In this document: piece by piece, positions 47,313-56,365 of the stretch
How the letters are laid out: each line of letters opens with the position of its first letter
Numbering within the stretch: position 1 is the stretch's first letter
DNA from: Pelomonas caseinilytica
Lineage (GTDB): Bacteria; Pseudomonadota; Gammaproteobacteria; Burkholderiales; Burkholderiaceae_C
Direction of reading: 5' to 3'
Assembly (NCBI RefSeq): GCF_021353235.1
Contig: NZ_JAJTWT010000001.1
Span: forward strand, 310,001 to 374,000
DNA length: 64,000 nt
Made by a program: the position numbers and the translations under genes
Notes under the pieces: model-generated
The model's input: the letters and a program-made list of their open reading frames with translations, nothing else
Database searches by the model: none
Told to the model about the DNA's origin: nothing

Positions 47313-49324
47313 CGGATATCCGCAGCAGGAACGAAAGGCAAGATGCCCATGGATTGGTAGAGGGTGGCGGGCGAGAGGGCGTGCGCCTGGCCGTCGCGGC
47401 CCTGGATCACCAGCGCCACGCGGCGGATGGCGCGGATGTCGGCGACGGGGTCGCCGTCCACCAGCACCAGGTCGGCGCGCTTGCCGCGCTCGATGCTGCC
47501 GATCTCGGCCAGGCGGTCGCTGTACTTGGCGCCGTTCCAGGTCGCGATCTTGAGGGCCTGCGCCGCCGGGATGCCCGCCTTCACGTAGAGCTCCAGCTCG
47601 CGCTGCAGGGCGAAGCCCGCGGTGGCGTCGGTGCCGGAGACCAGGGGCACGCCGGCCGCATGCAGCCGGCGCAGCAGCTCCATCATGACCTGCCAGCTCG
47701 CTCCCCAGCGGCGCGCCTTGGCGTCGTCCATGTCCACCTCGGCGGACAGCAGGCTGCGCTGCACGACGGCGGGCAGGTTGGCGGCCACCATGTCGTAGCT
47801 GGGGTTGGGCTGGCCCTGGCGCTGGGTGTACTGGGCCTCGAAGGCGGTCATGGTCGGGTCGACGACGGTGCCGCGCTTCTTCAGCAGGGCGATGAAGTCC
47901 TGGGTGCGGCGGTCGTTGAGTTTGAGGTCGGCCGCCTTGTCGCCGACGAGGTTGAAGCGCAGCAGGGTGCGCGTGTCGTCGCCCTTGCCGACGAGGAAAT
48001 TCAGCGTGACCTGGTTGATGTGGTGCAGCTCGTCGAAGCCCGCCTCCACGGCCTGGCGCGCCGTCATGAAGGCCGGCACGTGGCCGCCGGTGCGCAGGCC
48101 CAGCTCGCGGGCGTGGGCCACCATGGGCTTCACCCACTCGGGCCGGATGGAGTTGTAGAGCTTGAGCTGGCGGTAGCCGTGGGCGGCGTACCAGTCGATG
48201 GCGGCCAGCGCGTCCGGCAGGTTGTCCGGCACGAAGTCGGCTTGCGACGAGAACGGGCTCTTGCCCTCGATGAAGCCGTTCGCGGCGACGCGCGGCCCCA
48301 GCACCTCGCCGCGCTCGATGCGCCCGCGCAGCTCGGCCAGCTCCGCATTGCTGTTGCCGACGTCGCGCACCGCCGTCACGCCCGAGGCGAGGTCCAGCAG
48401 CAGGTCGCCCGCGCCGAGGTGGGCATGCATGTCGACCAGGCCGGGCAGCAGGCTGCGGCCCCGGCCGCTGATGCGCTGGGCCGGCGCTGCGTTCTTGAAG
48501 CGGCCCGGCGCCGTGATGGCGGCGATGCGGCCTTCGAAGAGGTAGACGTCGGACGGCCCCCGCATGACCGCGGCGTTCGCATCGAACCAGCGGACGCCCT
48601 CGATGACGGTCAGCCCCGGCAGCGGCCGCGGCAGCTCGCGTGCCAGGCGTTGCAGCCGGGCCAGCTCGGCCGCCTTCTGCGCCTCGCCCAGGCGGTCGGC
48701 ATCGGCCTCGAAGCCCTGCAGCACCGTGCCGCCCCAGCCGGGGTCGACCTTGGCGAAGAAGGCGTGGTCGTCCTCGCGCAGCCAGACATAGCTGGGCTGC
48801 AGGTCCAGGCCTTGGATGGCATAGAGGCCGACCTCCAGGCCGCGGCCCGGCAGGGCGAGGCGGCCCACCTTGTCGACGGACAGCTGCCCCACGGGCAATG
48901 CCGGCGTGTGCGCTGCCTTGCGGGCCAGCAGGCTCTGCGCGAGCCGGCCGGCCCAGGCGGGGCTGGCCTGCACCGGCAGGAAGACGGCCTCGCGGGGCGC
49001 GTCGGGCCGCTCGCCGCGGTCCACGGGCGAGCGCCACAGCACGCGGCCGTCGGCCTGGCGCTCGAAGCTCTCGTCGATGCGCGCGCCGTAGGTCGAGACG
49101 CCTTCGGTCCGGTAGGCCGTCCAGCTGCCGTCGGCAGCGAACTCCAGCACTTCCTTCTGCTCGGGGCCGCGGCCGTTGTTGCGGTAGCGGTAGTCCACCT
49201 CCACCCGCCCCGGCGCCTCGGAGACCTTGAGCTGGCCGCATTCGGCGCGGGCGCAGAGCACCGTGTAGGTCTGGGCCTGGGCGGTCGCCGCTAACAGCGC
49301 GGCCAGCAGGAGGGGCAGCTTCAA
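47309..49324 (-). CDS. exported metal-dependent amidohydrolase with N-terminal extension
   Basis: A 671-residue protein with a signal peptide (KLPLLLAALLAATAQA) from a TTG start at 49324; GGGAG seven or so bases upstream supports it. The C-terminal ~420 residues form an amidohydrolase: LLPGLVDMHAHLG (HxH metal site), GGHVPA, ELHHINQ and SGTDATAG with the last aspartate ligand, then IGSIERGKRADLVLVDGDP. The N-terminal ~220 residues are beta-rich and unassigned. It lies between rnhA and the orphan binding-protein gene and is coupled to the latter. Confidence 0.87.
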   Translation of the reverse strand: MKLPLLLAALLAATAQAQTYTVLCARAECGQLKVSEAPGRVEVDYRYRNNGRGPEQKEVLEFAADGSWTAYRTEGVSTYGARIDESFERQADGRVLWRSPVDRGERPDAPREAVFLPVQASPAWAGRLAQSLLARKAAHTPALPVGQLSVDKVGRLALPGRGLEVGLYAIQGLDLQPSYVWLREDDHAFFAKVDPGWGGTVLQGFEADADRLGEAQKAAELARLQRLARELPRPLPGLTVIEGVRWFDANAAVMRGPSDVYLFEGRIAAITAPGRFKNAAPAQRISGRGRSLLPGLVDMHAHLGAGDLLLDLASGVTAVRDVGNSNAELAELRGRIERGEVLGPRVAANGFIEGKSPFSSQADFVPDNLPDALAAIDWYAAHGYRQLKLYNSIRPEWVKPMVAHARELGLRTGGHVPAFMTARQAVEAGFDELHHINQVTLNFLVGKGDDTRTLLRFNLVGDKAADLKLNDRRTQDFIALLKKRGTVVDPTMTAFEAQYTQRQGQPNPSYDMVAANLPAVVQRSLLSAEVDMDDAKARRWGASWQVMMELLRRLHAAGVPLVSGTDATAGFALQRELELYVKAGIPAAQALKIATWNGAKYSDRLAEIGSIERGKRADLVLVDGDPVADIRAIRRVALVIQGRDGQAHALSPATLYQSMGILPFVPAADIR

Positions 49325-49340
49325 GGACTTCTCCCTGGGT

Positions 49341-49826
49341 TCAGGTGGCGCGCACTTTACTGATCGAGGCCACGCCGCGGTTGGCGAGGGCGTCGGCGCG
49401 CTCGTTGCCGGGGTCGCCGGCATGGCCGCGCACCCAGCGCCATTCGACGTGGTGCAGCTTGCGTAAAGCGTCCAGCCGCTGCCAGAGGTCGGCGTTCTTC
49501 ACCGGCTTGCCCTCGGCCGTTTTCCAGCCGCGGCGCTGCCAGTTGACGATCCACTCGGTGATGCCCTTGCGGACGTATTCGCTGTCGAGGTAGATGACCA
49601 CGTCGCAGCTGCGCTTGAGCGAGGCGAGGGCTTCGATGGGGGCCGTCAGCTCCATGCGGTTGTTGGTGGTGCTGGCCTCGCCGCCGAAAAGCTCCTTGTC
49701 GTGGCCGCCGCTGGACAGCCAGGCGCCCCAGCCGCCGGGGCCGGGGTTGCCCTTGCAGGCACCGTCGGTGTAGATAGTGACCTGCGGGCGCTTGATGGCG
49801 GCGGGCTTGGATGGGGTGTCAGTCAT
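49341..49826 (-). CDS. rnhA: ribonuclease HI
   Basis: Cleaves the RNA strand of RNA-DNA hybrids. 161 residues. The four catalytic carboxylates are in [32 protein letters not shown] and [12 protein letters not shown], in the standard order. Its start overlaps the end of the methyltransferase gene by eight bases, an arrangement common in Burkholderiales. Confidence 0.97.
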   Translation of the reverse strand: MTDTPSKPAAIKRPQVTIYTDGACKGNPGPGGWGAWLSSGGHDKELFGGEASTTNNRMELTAPIEALASLKRSCDVVIYLDSEYVRKGITEWIVNWQRRGWKTAEGKPVKNADLWQRLDALRKLHHVEWRWVRGHAGDPGNERADALANRGVASISKVRAT

Positions 49827-50553
49827 TCTTTTTCTGGTGATGGTTCAAGGCGACGGCCGGAGCCTTCTTGGCCGCCAGCCGCGTGTTCCGGGCCAGGCCG
49901 ATCATGCGCATGCCGTGCACGCGCTTGATGGCCTGGATGTAATAGACGGCGCCGAGCACCGGCCACCAGCGCGAGCCCACGCCCTCGATCCACTGCCAGC
50001 GCTGCAGCCAGGCCTCGCTGCGCAGCGGCGGGCGGTAGATGCCGAAGCGCGCCGCCTCGACCTCGAAGCTCAGCAGCTTGAGCCAGTCGCGCATGCGCCA
50101 GTAGCCGATGAACTCGCCATCGCGCGGCAGATAGGGCTCGCCCCGTGACTTGAGCCGCCCGAGCTTCTGGCGCAGCCCCCAGAGGCTGGCCGGGTTGAGG
50201 CCGAAGACGATGAGGCGCCCTTCCGGCCTGAGCACGCGCTCGACCTCGCGCAGCAGGGCATGGGCGTCGGAGGCCAGCTCCAGCGCGTGAGGCAGCAGCA
50301 CGAGGTCGAGGCTGGCGCTCTCGAAAGGCAGGGCGTCGAAGTCGCAGAGCAGGTCGCGCCCGGCCAGCCAGCGGTGGGGCATGCGGTTGGTCTGCAGACC
50401 GTCGAGTTCGGGCAGGCCCAGCTGCAGGGCGTGGAAGCCGAAGAGGTCGGGCACGGCGGCCTCGACCTGGGCCTGTTCCCAGGCCAGCAGATAACGGCCG
50501 GGAGGCGTCTGCAACCAGGCCGCCAAACCTATACTCTGACCTTTATCTGTCAT
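49819..50553 (-). CDS. SAM-dependent methyltransferase, class I
   Basis: A 244-residue methyltransferase of the Methyltransf_11 group. Instead of the usual glycine-rich motif I, the visible motifs are [23 protein letters not shown] (motif II/III region) and [15 protein letters not shown]. The basic C-terminus ([18 protein letters not shown]) is distinctive. The conserved neighbourhood with rnhA and divergent gloB is common in proteobacteria. The substrate is unknown. The ATG at 50553 ([10 protein letters not shown]) is chosen; a start at 50568 is possible. Confidence 0.85.
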   Translation of the reverse strand: MTDKGQSIGLAAWLQTPPGRYLLAWEQAQVEAAVPDLFGFHALQLGLPELDGLQTNRMPHRWLAGRDLLCDFDALPFESASLDLVLLPHALELASDAHALLREVERVLRPEGRLIVFGLNPASLWGLRQKLGRLKSRGEPYLPRDGEFIGYWRMRDWLKLLSFEVEAARFGIYRPPLRSEAWLQRWQWIEGVGSRWWPVLGAVYYIQAIKRVHGMRMIGLARNTRLAAKKAPAVALNHHQKKND

Positions 50554-50567
50554 GGGTTGGCGACGCA

Positions 50568-51365
50568 TTGACGCTCAGTTTGACGCTCACGCCTGTTCCC
50601 GCATTCGACGACAACTACCTCTGGCTGTTGGACAACGGCCGTGAGGCCCTGGTCGTCGATCCGGGCGACGCCGCGCCGGTGGCTGCGGCGCTCGATGCCC
50701 GGGACCTGACGCTGGCGGGCATTCTATTGACGCATCACCACGGCGATCACGTGGGCGGCGTCGACGCGCTGCGCCCGCGGCTGCGGGGGCCCGTCTACGG
50801 TCCCGCCCACGAGAAGATGCCCGAGCCGGTGCAGCGCCTGCACGGCGGCGACAGCATCGAGCTGCTCGGCCTCAAGTTCGCCGTCCTGGATGTGCCGGGC
50901 CACACCGCCGGCCACATCGCCTACTTTGCCGCCGAGGTTCCCGGCGACGCTCCGCTGCTCTTCTGCGGCGACACTCTGTTCAGCGCCGGCTGCGGCCGCC
51001 TCTTCGAAGGCAGCCCGGCGCAGATGCATGCCTCGCTGCAGTCGCTGGCGGCCCTGCCGCCCGAGACCCGCGTCTGCTGCGCCCACGAGTACACCCTGTC
51101 CAACCTGCGCTTCGCACGCGAGGTGGACCCGGCCAACGCCGCCCTCGCCGCCTACGCCTCCTGGTGCGAGGCCGAACGCGCCGCCGGCCGGCCGACGCTG
51201 CCGGGCCGCATCGGCACTGAGGTCCGCATCAACCCTTTCCTGCGTTGTACCGAAGCCGCTCTGCGCGACGCCGCCCGGCGCCACGCGCCCCTGAAACTCC
51301 CGGCCGAGCCCAGCCCGGTCGATGTGTTCGCGACCCTGCGCGAATGGAAGAACGGATTCCGATGA
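50568..51365 (+). CDS. gloB: hydroxyacylglutathione hydrolase (glyoxalase II)
   Basis: Hydrolyses S-lactoylglutathione to lactate and glutathione in methylglyoxal detoxification. 265 residues; metallo-beta-lactamase fold with THHHGDHVGG near residue 54, PGHTAGHIAY, FCGDTLFSAGCGRLFEG and CAHEYTLSNLRFA. The family start (TPVPAFDDNYLWLL) is present. Two TTG starts (50568 and 50580) are possible; both lack ATG. A TATACT box at 50530-50535 is a candidate -10. The stop overlaps the mltD start (ATGA). Confidence 0.95.
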   Translation: MTLSLTLTPVPAFDDNYLWLLDNGREALVVDPGDAAPVAAALDARDLTLAGILLTHHHGDHVGGVDALRPRLRGPVYGPAHEKMPEPVQRLHGGDSIELLGLKFAVLDVPGHTAGHIAYFAAEVPGDAPLLFCGDTLFSAGCGRLFEGSPAQMHASLQSLAALPPETRVCCAHEYTLSNLRFAREVDPANAALAAYASWCEAERAAGRPTLPGRIGTEVRINPFLRCTEAALRDAARRHAPLKLPAEPSPVDVFATLREWKNGFR

Positions 51366-52936
51366 CCCTGCTCCACCGCCTTTCGCCGCTGGCCGCCGCC
51401 GTGCTGCTGGCCGCCTGCGCCACCACCGCCCCGCCTGCCGAGGCACCCGCCCCGGCCCCACTTCCCTCCCCGCCGCCCGCCGCCACCGAAACCGCCCCGC
51501 CTGCCGCCCCCGTCGCACTGACGACGCCGCAGGTGCGCGAGGCCGCCTCCACGCTGCTGGAGGACAACCTGCGCCCCGGCGAGAAGGTCGACCTGGACGC
51601 CCCGGACGTGAAGCAAGACCTCTGGGCCCGCGTGCGCCAGGGCTTCCAGCTCGAAGACCTGGACGACGACTGGGTGCGCAAGGCCGAGGCCTGGTACGCC
51701 GCCCGGCCCGACTACGTCGAGCGCATGACCACGCGCGGCAGCCGCTACCTCTTTCACATCCTCGAAGAGGTCGAGAAGCGCGGCATGCCCAGCGAGCTGG
51801 CGCTGCTGCCCTTCATCGAGAGCGCCTTCGTCACGCATGCCGTCTCCACCGCCAAGGCGACCGGCATGTGGCAGTTCATGCCAGCCACGGGGCGGGACTT
51901 CGACCTCAAGCAGAACATCTTCCGCGACGACCGCCGCGACGTACTGGCCTCCACCCGCGCCGCGCTCGACTACCTCGGCCGGCTCTACAAGATGTTCGGC
52001 GACTGGCACCTGGCGCTGGCCGCCTACAACTGGGGCCCGGGCAACGTGCAGAAAGCCATCGCGCGCAACCAGAGGGCCGGCCTGCCGATCGACTACGAAA
52101 GCCTCAGGATCCCCGACGAGACGCGCTACTACGTGCCCAAGCTGCAGGCCGTGAAGAACATCGTCTTCGCGCCCGACCGCTTCGGCCTGAGCCTGCCGCC
52201 GGTGGCCAACCATCCCTACTTCCTGAGCGTGAAGATCGAGCGCGACATCGACGTCGAGCTCGCCGCACGCCTGGCCGGCCTGTCGCTGGAGACCTTCCAG
52301 CAGTTCAACCCGCAGATGAACAAGCCGGTCATCCTGGCCGCCGCGACGCCGCAGGTGCTGCTGCCCTACGACCAGGCCAGCGCCTTCGCCGAGAACCTGG
52401 CCAGCCACAACGGCCCGATGGCGAGCTGGACGGCCTGGGTCGTGCCCAAGACCATGAGCCCGGCCGAGGCCGCCCGCCGCACCGGCATGAGCGAGGCCTC
52501 GCTGCGCGACGTCAACAAGATCCCGCCCAAGATGCTGGTCAAGGCCGGCTCGACCCTGCTGGTGCCGCGTGGCGAGCACGTGCGCGACGACGTCTCCGAA
52601 CGCCTGGCCGACTCCGCCAGCCTGAACCTCGCGCCCGACGCGCCGCCGCTGCGCCGCGTCAGCCTCAAGGCCGGCAAGGCCGACACCGTGGCCGCCATCG
52701 CGGCGCGCTACAAGGTGCGTGCCGAGCAGGTGGCGCAGTGGAACAAGGTCGGCAGCAGCGCACGCTTCAAGCCCGGCCAGGCCATCGTCGTCTACACCGC
52801 CTTCACGCCCAGGGCCGCGGCGCCGCAAGCCCAGGCCCCGGCCCGGACCGCGCGCTTGGCCAAGGCGGCCGCCCGGCCGGCGGCCAAGGCCAAGGGCGGC
52901 AAGGGCCGTACCGTCATCGCTGCGGCCACGCCCTGA
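51362..52936 (+). CDS. mltD: membrane-bound lytic murein transglycosylase D
   Basis: Outer-membrane lipoprotein that cleaves peptidoglycan glycan strands. 524 residues: lipobox LLAAC near residue 20, a Pro/Ala-rich linker, an SLT domain with the catalytic Glu in LLPFIESAF and following TGMWQFMPATG and AAYNWGPGNV, then two LysM-like peptidoglycan-binding motifs (about residues 380-410 and 440-485) and a basic Lys/Ala-rich tail. Pairing with gloB is common in this order and reflects conserved synteny. Confidence 0.94.
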   Translation: MTLLHRLSPLAAAVLLAACATTAPPAEAPAPAPLPSPPPAATETAPPAAPVALTTPQVREAASTLLEDNLRPGEKVDLDAPDVKQDLWARVRQGFQLEDLDDDWVRKAEAWYAARPDYVERMTTRGSRYLFHILEEVEKRGMPSELALLPFIESAFVTHAVSTAKATGMWQFMPATGRDFDLKQNIFRDDRRDVLASTRAALDYLGRLYKMFGDWHLALAAYNWGPGNVQKAIARNQRAGLPIDYESLRIPDETRYYVPKLQAVKNIVFAPDRFGLSLPPVANHPYFLSVKIERDIDVELAARLAGLSLETFQQFNPQMNKPVILAAATPQVLLPYDQASAFAENLASHNGPMASWTAWVVPKTMSPAEAARRTGMSEASLRDVNKIPPKMLVKAGSTLLVPRGEHVRDDVSERLADSASLNLAPDAPPLRRVSLKAGKADTVAAIAARYKVRAEQVAQWNKVGSSARFKPGQAIVVYTAFTPRAAAPQAQAPARTARLAKAAARPAAKAKGGKGRTVIAAATP

Positions 52937-52945
52937 CGGCGCGGT

Positions 52946-53338
52946 TCAGCGCACGAAGAAGAGTGCCACGCAGGCCGCCAGCCCGGCCATCCACACCAGG
53001 GAGCGCAGCGAGGCCTTGTCGGCCACGTACAGCGCGATGAACACCAGCCGCGCGGCCACGAAACCCAGGGCCAGGGCGTCCACCGTGGCCTGGGCGGCCT
53101 GGTGCTGGTGGGCGACGACGAGGCCGGCGATGAAGACCGGCAGCGCCTCCCAGCTGTTGGCCTGGGCGGCGTTGGCGCGGGCCTGCCAGCCCTCCAGCGC
53201 CGCCAGCCACTCGCGCGGGCGGTGGTTGTCGAAGCCGCCGTCGCGGCGCCGCTTGCCGAAGCCGCGGGACTTGGCCAGGCCGGCGCAGCCGATGGGCAGC
53301 AGGCAGGCCACGAGCAGGCAGATCTGGGCGATGGTCAT
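52946..53338 (-). CDS. MAPEG family membrane protein
   Basis: A 130-residue protein with four hydrophobic helices and the MAPEG pattern (FDNHRPREWLAALEGWQARANAAQANSWE, then LPVFIAGL and LRSLVWMAGLAACVALFF). The family includes glutathione-dependent membrane enzymes in eukaryotes; bacterial members are mostly uncharacterised. It converges on mltD and lies 15 bases after recR on the same strand. Confidence 0.88.
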   Translation of the reverse strand: MTIAQICLLVACLLPIGCAGLAKSRGFGKRRRDGGFDNHRPREWLAALEGWQARANAAQANSWEALPVFIAGLVVAHQHQAAQATVDALALGFVAARLVFIALYVADKASLRSLVWMAGLAACVALFFVR

Positions 53339-53353
53339 CGGACAAGGCCTCCT

Positions 53354-53941
53354 TCAGCGGCGGTCGGTCAGGGCATGGGCGATGGTGCCCAGGTCTACGT
53401 ATTCGAGTTCGCTGCCCACGGGCACGCCGCGGGCCAGGCGCGTCGACGTGATGCCGCGGGCCTTCAGCGCCTCGGTCAGCACATGGGCCGTGGCCTCGCC
53501 CTCGGCGGTGAAGCTGGTGGCGAGGATGACCTCCTCCACGCCCGGCTCGGCGGCCCGGGCCAGCAGCTCGGCCACGCCGATCTGGCGCGTGCCCACGCCG
53601 TCGAGCGGGCTCAGCCGGCCGAGCAGCACGAAGTAGTAGCCCCTGTAAGAGCCGGTGCGCTCCAGCGCCGCCTGGTCGGCCGGCGTCTCGACGACGCAAA
53701 GCAGCCGGCCGTCGCGCTGCGGGTCGGCGCAGACGGCGCACAGCGGCGTCTCGCTGAAGGTGTGGCAGCGCTCGCAGTGCTTGATGCGCTCGGCCGCCGC
53801 CGTCAGCGCTTCGGCCAGCCGCGGCATGGCCAGCCGGTCATGCTGCAGCAGGTGGTAGGCCATGCGCTGGGCCGATTTCTGGCCCACGCCGGGCAGGCGC
53901 TTGAGCGTCTCGATGAGGGAATCGAGGGCGTTCAACGACAT
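53354..53941 (-). CDS. recR: recombination mediator protein RecR
   Basis: Acts with RecF/RecO to load RecA at gapped DNA. 195 residues, the standard length: helix-hairpin-helix [20 protein letters not shown], zinc finger [16 protein letters not shown], Toprim domain [15 protein letters not shown] with [10 protein letters not shown], and the C-terminal [16 protein letters not shown]. The start at 53941 is chosen over 53974, which lies next to an inverted repeat. It is downstream of dnaX-ybaB in the usual order. Confidence 0.96.
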   Translation of the reverse strand: MSLNALDSLIETLKRLPGVGQKSAQRMAYHLLQHDRLAMPRLAEALTAAAERIKHCERCHTFSETPLCAVCADPQRDGRLLCVVETPADQAALERTGSYRGYYFVLLGRLSPLDGVGTRQIGVAELLARAAEPGVEEVILATSFTAEGEATAHVLTEALKARGITSTRLARGVPVGSELEYVDLGTIAHALTDRR

Positions 53942-53970
53942 GGCCCCACTCGCCGCGTTGAACAACACGA

Positions 53971-54039
53971 CCACAGAGGCACAGAGACACAGAGAGGCGG
54001 CACCGGGAGCAGCGCCTCTGTGCCTCTGTGCCTCTGTGG
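53971..54039. repeat. CACAGAG-type long inverted repeat between recR and ybaB
   Basis: The left arm (53971-53999) and right arm (54013-54039) are complementary over about 27 bases with one mismatch and a two-base bulge, and pairing can extend outward through GAACAA-like flanks. The arms are built from tandem CACAGAGG-type units. The sequence is strikingly different in composition from the coding DNA around it. Confidence 0.85.
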
Positions 54040-54073
54040 CTTTGTTCTTGTGCCGTCGATCAAGGCTTGGCGA

Positions 54074-54400
54074 TCAGAAGGGGAATTTCATGCCAGGGGG
54101 CAGCGGCATGCCGGCGGTCAGCTTGCCCATCTTCTCGGCGCTGGTGGCCTCGGCGCGGCGGGCCGCGTCGTTGAAGGCGGCGGCCACGAGGTCCTCCAGC
54201 ATGTCCTTGTCGTCGGCAAGGAGGCTGGGGTCGATGGTGACGCGGCGGACCTCGTTCTTGCAGGTCATGACGACCTTGACGAGGCCGGCGCCGCTCTGGC
54301 CCTCGACCTCGATGTTGGCGAGTTCCTCCTGCGCCTTCTTCAGGTTGTCCTGCATCGCCTGGGCTTGCTTCATCAAGCCGGCGAGTTGGCCTTTCATCAT
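54074..54400 (-). CDS. ybaB: YbaB/EbfC family nucleoid-associated protein
   Basis: A 108-residue DNA-binding protein with the conserved start [20 protein letters not shown], the central [23 protein letters not shown] and the C-terminal glycine-rich end ([11 protein letters not shown]). It binds DNA as a dimer. Located between dnaX and recR as in most proteobacteria, 13 bases after the dnaX stop. Confidence 0.95.
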   Translation of the reverse strand: MMKGQLAGLMKQAQAMQDNLKKAQEELANIEVEGQSGAGLVKVVMTCKNEVRRVTIDPSLLADDKDMLEDLVAAAFNDAARRAEATSAEKMGKLTAGMPLPPGMKFPF

Positions 54401-54413
54401 GATCGTGTCCTTG

Positions 54414-56321
54414 TCAGGGTGAGGGTGGCGTCAGCACGGGCTGCACGGAGCCCGGCAGGATGCGTGCCGACGGGAATTGCGAGAGCAGTGTGCGCGTCAT
54501 CGGATGCTGGGCGGCCAGCTCCTCCGCGGCGCGCTGCTGGGCCTCGGCGCGGGCGATGGCGCGCAGGGCGATGGAGTCTTCGGCGATGCCGGCTTCGATG
54601 TCGAGCCGGGCGTCGAGCGCGGCCTCGAGCTTGGCCACCAGGGCCGGCGCCCGCAGCGACTCGCGCTCGACGCGCAGCGTCCAGGCCTCGCGCCCGTCCA
54701 CCGTGCGGCGGGACAGGGCCTGGGCCTGGCGGGCCAGCTCACCGGTCATGCCGACGAGATTGAGCGCAGCGATGCGCTCGGCCCACTCGGCGCCCTCGGG
54801 CGTCTCGCGCAGCGCGGCGCGGCGCGGCACCTCGGGCTCACGGGCGGCGGCGGCACCGGGCGACACCGCGGGCACGTCGTCGGCGTCCATCCAGGGCGGC
54901 GGCGCATCGTCGGGCGGCGGGCCGTCGGCGAAGGCCATGTCCTCGTCATCGGCGCTGGCGTGCTCGACGGGGCGGGGGCGCAGACGGTCGCTGAAGCTGG
55001 CGGTGCCAGGCTCGGCCGGCGCGGCCCGCCGGGACACCACGGCCGGCGCCGCCACCGCCGCCTTGGGCGTGGCCACCTCCACGGGTGCCTCCACGGGTGC
55101 CACTGCAGGCGCCGCCACGGGTGCCGGGGGTGCCACCTTGGGCAGGGGCACGGCCACCACGGCCTTGGCCACGGCCGGCGGACGAACCAGGGCCGCCGCC
55201 TTCATCGGTTTGGGCTGTGTGCCCGCAGGGCGAAAGGCCAGCATGCGCAGCAGCACCATCAGCAGGCCGGCGTATTCGTCGGGCGCCAGGTGCAGCTCGG
55301 CCCGGCCGTGCAGGGCCATGCTGTACATCAGCTGCACCTCGTCGGCCGGCAGCAGGGCCGCCAGGCGGCGGATCTCCGCGGTCTCGGCATCGGCGTCGTC
55401 CAGGGCCGCCGGCGCGGCCTGGGCCAGGGCCATCTGCTGGAACAGGGTGGCGAGGTCTTCCAGCGTGCCGGCGGCCGACAGGCCGGCGCCACGCAGCGCA
55501 TCCGCCTGGGCCACCACGGCCTCGCCGCTGGCCGCCGCGAGCGCGTCGACGATAGCCACGACGTGGCCGCGGTCCACGCTGCCCAGCATCTGGCGCACGC
55601 CGGCTTCGGTCAGCGAGCCGGCGCCGAAGGCGATGGCCTGGTCGGTGAGCGACAGCGCATCGCGCATGGAGCCGCGCGCGGCGCGGGACAGCAGGCGCAG
55701 CGCGCCGGGCTCGGCCGGCACGCTCTCGGCGCCCAGCACATTGCCCAGGTGCATCTGCACGTCGGCCGCCGCCATGGGGCGCAGGTTGAACTGCAGGCAG
55801 CGCGACAGCACGGTGACCGGCACCTTCTGCGGGTCGGTCGTGGCGAGCACGAACTTGAGGTAGTCGGGCGGCTCCTCCAGCGTCTTGAGCATCGCGTTGA
55901 AGGCGGTGTTCGAGAGCATGTGCACTTCGTCGATCATGTAGACCTTGAAGCGGCCGACCACCGGCTTGTAGACGGCCTGGTCCAGCAGCTGTGAGATCTC
56001 CTCCACGCCGCGGTTGGAGGCGGCGTCCAGCTCGACGTAGTCGACGAAGCGGCCGGAGTCGATGTCCCGGCAGGCCGCGCAGACGCCGCAAGGCTGGGCG
56101 GTGATGCCGCCGCTGCCGTCGGGGCCGGTGCAGTTCAGGCTCTTGGCGAGGATGCGCGACACCGTCGTCTTGCCCACGCCGCGGGTGCCGGTGAACAGGT
56201 AGGCATGGTGCAGCCGGCCCTGGGTCAGCGCGTTCGCCAGCGCCTTCACGACATGCTCCTGGCCGACGAGCTGCTCGAAACTCTGCGGGCGGTATTTGCG
56301 GGCCAGGACCTGATAGCTCAT
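54414..56321 (-). CDS. dnaX: DNA polymerase III subunit tau/gamma
   Basis: Clamp-loader ATPase, 635 residues. Walker [10 protein letters not shown] near residue 45, zinc module with four cysteines ([14 protein letters not shown]), Walker [11 protein letters not shown] and sensor 1 region [17 protein letters not shown]. After about residue 360 comes a Pro/Ala/Val-rich linker and a tau-specific C-terminal domain that binds polymerase alpha. No AAAAAAG slippery sequence was seen in the region, so a programmed frameshift to gamma is not indicated. Confidence 0.96.
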   Translation of the reverse strand: MSYQVLARKYRPQSFEQLVGQEHVVKALANALTQGRLHHAYLFTGTRGVGKTTVSRILAKSLNCTGPDGSGGITAQPCGVCAACRDIDSGRFVDYVELDAASNRGVEEISQLLDQAVYKPVVGRFKVYMIDEVHMLSNTAFNAMLKTLEEPPDYLKFVLATTDPQKVPVTVLSRCLQFNLRPMAAADVQMHLGNVLGAESVPAEPGALRLLSRAARGSMRDALSLTDQAIAFGAGSLTEAGVRQMLGSVDRGHVVAIVDALAAASGEAVVAQADALRGAGLSAAGTLEDLATLFQQMALAQAAPAALDDADAETAEIRRLAALLPADEVQLMYSMALHGRAELHLAPDEYAGLLMVLLRMLAFRPAGTQPKPMKAAALVRPPAVAKAVVAVPLPKVAPPAPVAAPAVAPVEAPVEVATPKAAVAAPAVVSRRAAPAEPGTASFSDRLRPRPVEHASADDEDMAFADGPPPDDAPPPWMDADDVPAVSPGAAAAREPEVPRRAALRETPEGAEWAERIAALNLVGMTGELARQAQALSRRTVDGREAWTLRVERESLRAPALVAKLEAALDARLDIEAGIAEDSIALRAIARAEAQQRAAEELAAQHPMTRTLLSQFPSARILPGSVQPVLTPPSP

Positions 56322-56351
56322 GGGCGGCGATTCTATGGGTGGGCTGCCGGG

Positions 56352-56357
56352 GATAAT
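56352..56357 (+). promoter_or_regulatory. -10-like box abutting the PurM-like gene
   Basis: GATAAT (5 of 6 to TATAAT) ends eight bases before the ATG at 56366, predicting initiation about two bases before the start codon. No Shine-Dalgarno precedes the ATG and no clear -35 was found. Confidence 0.4.
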
Positions 56358-56365
56358 CCCGCCCC

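Noticed and set aside
47313-49241. Upstream in-frame extension of the substrate-binding protein gene, giving a 1,171-residue reading frame
   Set aside because: The extra part is the amidohydrolase gene read in another frame, with Arg/Pro-rich nonsense protein. The signal peptide at 47312 marks the true start.
54414-56321. Programmed frameshift in dnaX
   Set aside because: No A6G-type slippery run with a following hairpin was seen in the linker region.
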